Below, one piece after another: positions 59,081 to 64,000 of a DNA stretch of 64,000 nt (position 1 is its first letter; each line of letters begins with the position of its first letter). The stretch comes from Cercospora beticola. Lineage: Eukaryota > Ascomycota > Dothideomycetes > Mycosphaerellales > Mycosphaerellaceae. The translations under genes and the position numbers were made by a program. The notes under the pieces were generated by a model. It searched no databases. It was not told the DNA's origin and worked only from the letters and a program-made list of their open reading frames with translations. The DNA is taken from positions 1,964,001 through 2,028,000 of the forward strand of contig NC_088943.1 in assembly GCF_033473495.1 (NCBI RefSeq), in the 5' to 3' direction.

Positions 59081-59785
59081 TCATGTCGCCAGCAGCTCTC
59101 TACGGAGTCGTTCCGATGTTCCGTTAGACTGAAGAGCGAAGTAGAAACTTGCGACTTCAGAGCAAGAGATATCTGCAACAGCCTCTCGCGATTGTTCGCA
59201 GCAAACGTCCAGTCCGTAGCCAAGCCTCGTGAGCTAGAAAAACGAGTAGTCTACGCCCGGGAAAGCTGGTGAAAGCTCTAGGGCATAGCAGAGAAGAAAA
59301 CCCGCACTCACATTCAAAATAACATAAATCGGCTTCTCCATCACATAAGGATGAATCAAATGCGGCTGCCGACTCCCACAATTATACCCCTTATAAACTT
59401 CAATAATACACCCTCCAATCGACTCATCATACCCCACACGCTGCTGATAATCTTGATCTGGTGGATAAGGATAATTCGATATCTCACTCCTCAATTTTCC
59501 GAAGCGGAAATTGAAACTTCCGAACCAGGCGGGTTCCTCGAGGATGTAGCAGTGTCCGGCGTCGCGGAAGGTTTCTTTCATGTAGATTTCGCGGTGTCCG
59601 GTGTCGTTTCGGGCGAGAGCCGGGTCGTGGAGGTAGGGGTCGTCGGTGCAGGAGGTGTCCCAGAAGGGTTGGACGTTGATGTCGGTGAGTTTGTGGATGG
59701 GGGGCCAGGGTTTCCAGGCTTGGGTCCTGGGTGGGAGGAGGAGGAGAAGGAGGGCCGGGAGGGTAGCCATGCTTGGGGTGAACAT
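59081..59785 (-). CDS. Secreted protein of unknown family
   Basis: Two-exon model, 59785-59312 and 59233-59081, with a 78 bp intron (GTGAGT...TTTTTCTAG), gives 208 residues. The signal peptide is MFTPSMATLPALLLLLLPPRTQA; an ATG at 59770 is an alternative start. The mature part is acidic with aromatic motifs (WKPWPPIHKL, NVQPFWDTSC, EEPAWFGSFNF, NYPYPPDQDYQQR). It carries six cysteines if the chosen acceptor is right (CTDD, HCYIL, GCIIE, NCGS, VCCEQ, SCSEV would make seven in all). A second acceptor (AG at 59250-59249) is also in frame, adds a different tail and is less pyrimidine-rich. The family was not recognised. The frame reaches 59872 only through TTG. Confidence 0.55.
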
Positions 59786-60255
59786 GATGTGCTTGTTTGT
59801 GACTCTGCACAGCGATGGTATGGCGATTGAGGGGTGTCCAAACGCAGGAGGCCCGGTGCCTGAATGTATCAAGGAAACACTGAGATTTCGAAGAGGACAG
59901 GCGTATGTGTTTGAGCATCGAAGTGCTTGGCGTTCGCCAAAGGTCGTTCCGTCTGCTTCGGAACCGGACGGCGATGGAAAAGTGTTCTCTGCACAGTGTC
60001 AGGCCTTTCGACTGCTGGTGGACACGCCATGCCGATGCCATAGACATCTGCGGCGTGCGGAGTGGTGGTTCCTCTCATACTCAATTCTGGTACTTCCGGC
60101 ACGCAGCAAAACCTTCTCTTGGTGAGATCCATACTTAAAGTGGCACGGCTCACGCCGGCTAGAGAGAGAATAAAGCATTATGATACTACAACACTATACT
60201 GATCAAATCGCTCGGCCCGCGAGCTTCTGTTATGTCTCCCATACTTCCGACTCAT
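59786..60255. other. Intergenic stretch, secreted protein to hydrolase
   Basis: About 470 bp. It holds the promoter of the secreted protein gene and the 3' end of the hydrolase gene. Frames here are shadows of no known domain. Confidence 0.45.
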
Positions 60256-61616
60256 CTAAGCTTCGGATACCTCACTGTCTCTTTCTATCACAGTACTCAA
60301 ACTTGTCCGCTCAACCGGCGGCACAAAGCTTCCATCCTTGAAACCATCCAGAGTAACTTTCTCCACAGCGCAACACGTGGCAAACCCAGCACACCTTAAA
60401 TACCAGCAAGGTCCCAGCCAGCTCAGCTCGATACAGTGCCCTGCGCCTCTAAGAATCCCGCTCTCGACTCGTGGGGCGCTGAGAAAAGCAGAAGTGAAGT
60501 CTCCGATCCGTTCTACACTCGAATCCCATATTAGATCCATGTCGGCGAGGAAATACATGACAGGCACGTTGATTTGCGCCGCCATACTTCGCCAGTAACG
60601 TGGGTAGTTGTCTGGGTGGTTGAAGTCGGAATATTCGGAAGTGAGCGCCGGACATGATATCGCTTCGTGGGCTTTGATGGTCTCGAGTGGAGAGTGGCCC
60701 AAAGCAGAGTTCAGCATGAGTTTGGTCTTTGGACCCATGTTCCAGTGTTGGTATATGGGTTCGCCGTTCTTGTCAAAAGGAGGTTCCTTGCGCATTGCGT
60801 CTTCATTCAGCTCCATCGCTTGCCGTGTACCCATTCCTGTGAGAATGAGGCCTCCTAAGGGATAAGTGCGCTCCTCGGGCGAGTCGGTACATGACAGGCT
60901 CGATGTGATGAGTGCAACGGCACCTCCGATGCTGTGTCCCAGGAGCACTATTGACGTCGCACCAAGCGGCGGACCAAAGGCGCGCCAGAGTACCGGTAGC
61001 ACGAGGCGATGGAGCCAAAGCGCTTCGTTCTGAAGATGTGTGTCGGAGCCTGTGTTTTCGGTTCTCCCAAGCTCTGGAGTTTGCTTGTAACCCGGTCGGT
61101 TGAGTGCTATAACAGGGATGGATAGCTGGTCTGATATGTTCCGGATTGAGTAGTGTTGATGAGCATCAAAGTACTTTGCGCAGTAGGAGCTTCCGTGGAG
61201 GCAGATGATGAGTGGAGTGCCATGACTTGATCTTTTCACGTCCTCTGGCTTGACTGGAAACGACTTCAGCCCGCTGACTAAATCTCCGTTGCCGACGTCG
61301 ACCACGAACGGCTCCATCGCATTGCGCTCTGGTGACTTGGGCGGCATGTCGCCGAGAAGCTGCTCGAGCACTAATGCAGCCAGGTTGAGCGGATAGGTGA
61401 TTGGATTCCGTACTGCTGGGTGCGCTGTAAGCCGGCCAGTATGGGAATGTGCTGTCAATAGTCCGTAAGGTGCTATGCAAGTGGTGCGACAGAGAAAGGT
61501 AGCGAGAACCAGGATACGGACGACAGCGCAATGGCAGTTGCAATATCACCTAGCTGCCAGGATATAGGTAGGTACTCAAAGCAGCTACTGCCAGCAACTA
61601 TGGCGATGCCGATCAT
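60256..61616 (-). CDS. Alpha/beta hydrolase
   Basis: Two-exon model, 61616-61550 and 61472-60256, with a 77 bp intron (GTGATA...GCATAG), gives 427 residues. Exon 1 (MIGIAIVAGSSCFEYLPISWQ) is hydrophobic and gives a signal or membrane anchor. The unspliced frame would begin at TTG. The fold marks are LIICLHGSS (oxyanion region, about residue 110), the nucleophile elbow GHSIGG with Ser about 203, FLADMDLIWD (acid strand) and GAGHCIEL (catalytic His). Residues 145-175 form a lid-like insert. The family covers esterases, lipases and epoxide hydrolases; the substrate is not readable. If exon 1 is wrong, ATG 61347 (MPPKSPERN) is the fallback and yields a shorter, soluble form. Its neighbour is the Baeyer-Villiger monooxygenase. 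Confidence 0.8.
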
Positions 61617-63535
61617 AGTTGGGCTGATAACTCGCATGCCCAAAAAGTGCGGATCGCAGCCTCAAAGGCTCACTCAGTCCACAAAACGGTTAGCATATTG
61701 CAGGGTTAATATGGAATGGAAGGAAACGCGTGGATACGGACGCCATGACTACATCCTTCAGCGCGAGCACGGTGCAAAGCGGCGAGAGGGTGTGAGGAAA
61801 GTGGGGGGCAAGCAGTGGTCTTGGGAGGTAGAAGCAAGAGCTGTGTTGCTCTCTGCTTGCGAGCGGTGCTTCGCTTAAGGTCTCAGACTCGCGGTCCAGA
61901 TGCCGGGAGGACACCACGTGAATGGGATGATGCCACACTGCAGCGGGAGCTGCCCTTGACGCGTTTACCCATCGCGGTGGGATTGGCTTTGCTCGATATC
62001 TGCACGGCATCGACGACCTGCCGACACCACCGGCGGCGCCGGCGAGAGTTCGTTGAGGAACAGCTCGATTCCAGCTGCCTCTGGGGAGCTACCTCCGCGG
62101 GCTCTGTATAGTCTTCTCATCATGTCCAGCCAGTTGGGCCGCAAGTGGCAAGTTGCGTTAACCTTTGACTTGGCAACCACCCGGCTCGCGACGACGGGTG
62201 CGAGTCTCGTGACGGCATGTGCATGAGATACACTATTGCCTGCGCGCATGATAAGCAGCAACTCTGTGATCACAGCCACAAGCAGTGCAGAGGCAATACT
62301 CTACAGTGCTATAATAGAGCATCCCGAAGAGGTCTGGCAGTGCGCCGCCGATGTCTTACCATCTCAGACGTGCGCGTGAAAGCTTCCCGTCCGTGCGGCA
62401 CAATCGAAGTGAATGGTCCGCCGGCTCTCGCGCATGCGTCCGCCAACGCCTTGGTTTGTAGCGTGCCGGACAGGATGGCTGGCGATGCGATGAAGAAGCT
62501 CGTCCTTGTCTCGCCGGTGACAGCGCTGCTCTCACGCTCCGGCAGGCACTCTTGGGTCATGCTACGGACGACAATGGTACAGAGGGAGACGGTGAAGTGC
62601 AGCAGAGTCATGGATTCTGGGGTTAATCTCGATAATCCCTGCTCATCAATCAAGGTTATCGTTCGATGGAGTGACAGCCGAGATTGCAAGCTTCACCACA
62701 TCCCGTCGCCACCGCTGCCGTCTGCAACAGATTGATGGTGGGCGTGCGAAGAGCGCTCGTGGAGAGTGCACGACGAGCAAAATGCCCATGGCCGCTGCGA
62801 AACCGTCGCGGCGAGGCGTCGTTCTGGAAGATATTGCATCTTCGACGGGCGAGTCTTGTGGCACAGCCGGCAGCACGCTAAGAATAACGACGTTGCGGCA
62901 TGTGAATGGCCGGCTGCACTCCGCGCACATCTGGTGCTTCGCGCTGCACCGCGCTATCACCATCCATGTCTCGCTGGCGCCTGCTACTGCGACCGCTGCA
63001 GACTGCACTGCTGCTTTTTTGCTGCTGCTGGGGCCCCGAACTTCCCAATCCAAGCAAGCTCCGCGCACTGAGAATCTTAGCTTTTGGCAGAAGAGCTCGG
63101 GGCAGGCACTGCATCGTCCTCGTCCCTGCACTCTGAAACACCTTCAACCTTGCCCTGTTCCTCTCCCCTTCTCGACTCTGCTCTGCTGCTTACCCTCCAC
63201 CACCCTTCAACGCCGTCGTTCCCTTGACCTCCACCCTGCACCATCGCACCGAACTGCAGGTCCCATCCTTCCACGACCCAGCGCATTGGGACTCCGCCAT
63301 CTCCTGTTCCTGAACTGCGCGCGTGTATTTGAGACGATTCTCCGTGCTCCGCTCACACAGCAGTCTGCCACCCAGGAAATCTTCTCGTGGGAAATTCCCT
63401 GCTCGGATCGTTCAACTCCAACATCCGATCAACATCACCTCTCCTGATTACACCACGCTGCCGACGCCGACCTCACCAGGCGCGCCATACATAATCCTCA
63501 CCCAGAAATCGCGCCGCTGATCGACCTCCCTCACA
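61617..63535. other. 1.9 kb stretch without a supported gene
   Basis: Overlapping frames on both strands (such as 62217-62735, 62646-63131 and 62671-63447) lack domains and disagree with each other. The last 400 bp before 63536 are C/T-rich on the plus strand and probably form the promoter and leader of the next gene. Confidence 0.4.
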
Positions 63536-64000
63536 ATGCCTTCCTCTACCACCTTTGGAGCGACTTTTGTCCCCACCGACGACCACCAACGAGCTACACC
63601 ACTGCTCAACGAGCCCTTAACCGACTCGCCTGCCATGACACCCGTACCCTCTCACGATTCGCTCGCACAACAGTACAGCCAAAATGTGCCCGTCCAGTCG
63701 CCGTTCTACACGCACCCACCTGCCTCACACGAAGTAATTCCCTCAGAGAAGAAGACACATCTCAATGTCTATGAGAAGGACCTTGAAGCCGGCAACGACA
63801 CGCCTCTCACCCCTTCCACAGACGAGGAACACCCCTTTTCGAAGCGCATTGGAGTGGAGCAGAATACAGAGGATACCATGTGGCCCAGCAAGCAAACGCT
63901 GAAGCAGAAATACATGGCAGAGAAGCAGCAGCGGAGACAACAGAAGGGCATCAAGGTACTCGTCCCTGTACGAGAGAGATGGGCTGCATTGAGCAAGCGT
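63536..64000 (+). CDS. Start of a gene running off the right edge (unknown)
   Basis: From ATG 63536 the frame stays open for 155 codons to the window end. It starts MPSSTTFGATFVPTDDHQRA and continues Ser/Pro/Thr-rich and acidic, then becomes basic and helical (KQTLKQKYMAEKQQRRQQKG) and ends RERWAALSKR at the edge. There is no signal peptide. The layout of a disordered N-terminus then a basic helix is common in fungal proteins with a membrane segment just after the basic region, but that part is outside the window, so no family is named. The start is chosen as the first ATG after a C/T-rich leader. Confidence 0.6.
   Translation, partial: MPSSTTFGATFVPTDDHQRATPLLNEPLTDSPAMTPVPSHDSLAQQYSQNVPVQSPFYTHPPASHEVIPSEKKTHLNVYEKDLEAGNDTPLTPSTDEEHPFSKRIGVEQNTEDTMWPSKQTLKQKYMAEKQQRRQQKGIKVLVPVRERWAALSKR

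Noticed and set aside
62671..63447. 258-codon open frame upstream of the right-edge gene
   Set aside because: It lacks a proper ATG start at its first codon and any domain, and it runs through a C/T-rich leader region. Competing frames exist on both strands.

Overview
This is a filamentous ascomycete (Pezizomycotina) nuclear segment, most likely a Dothideomycete-type plant-associated fungus. The class is inference. The kingdom and subphylum rest on 47-78 bp GT-AG introns, a HET-domain gene, Zn2Cys6 and alpha-arrestin genes, and a repeat block mutated in the manner of RIP (repeat-induced point mutation, C:G to T:A).

Left arm (1-24.3 kb). It holds a small secreted precursor with a terminal dibasic-flanked peptide (84-275, -), a duplicated cysteine-rich secreted module (2.3-3.5 kb, +), a HET-domain gene (-), an M1 aminopeptidase with its GAMEN motif split by an intron (+), a two-domain DUF427 protein (+), and a large PX-PH-RhoGAP protein of Bem3 type (-). 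A 5.8 kb stretch without a recognisable gene follows, then a short Zn2Cys6 protein (-).

Centre (24.34-40.20 kb). A 15.9 kb transposon nest whose boundaries can be read directly. A DNA transposon with about 47 bp inverted ends and TA target duplication holds a Ty1/Copia element (230 bp LTRs). That Copia element in turn holds a 1.25 kb non-LTR-like insert (12 bp target duplication, GATA tail) and, four bases into its 3' LTR, a 6.8 kb Ty3/Gypsy chromovirus on the minus strand (196 bp LTRs, GTATT duplication). All layers carry transition-type decay, but the Gypsy layer keeps CpG while losing most CpA/TpG.

Right arm (40.2-64 kb). It holds a BTB/T1-like protein, a three-exon small secreted protein with eight cysteines, a Ser/Thr-rich secreted protein with an Apple/PAN-like cysteine pattern, an NmrA-like NAD(P)-binding protein, an alpha-arrestin with PY motifs, an 84-residue two-exon gene, a RING protein, an MFS transporter, a GH76 mannanase, a Baeyer-Villiger-type flavin monooxygenase, a secreted protein of unknown family, an alpha/beta hydrolase, and the start of a gene that runs off the right edge. 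The monooxygenase, hydrolase and transporter could form a small oxidative-catabolic neighbourhood (inference). There is no PKS, NRPS or terpene backbone gene. Exon boundaries were fixed by hand from frame continuity, splice signals and family motifs. Several long open frames begin at TTG or GTG rather than ATG, and starts were moved to the first supported ATG.
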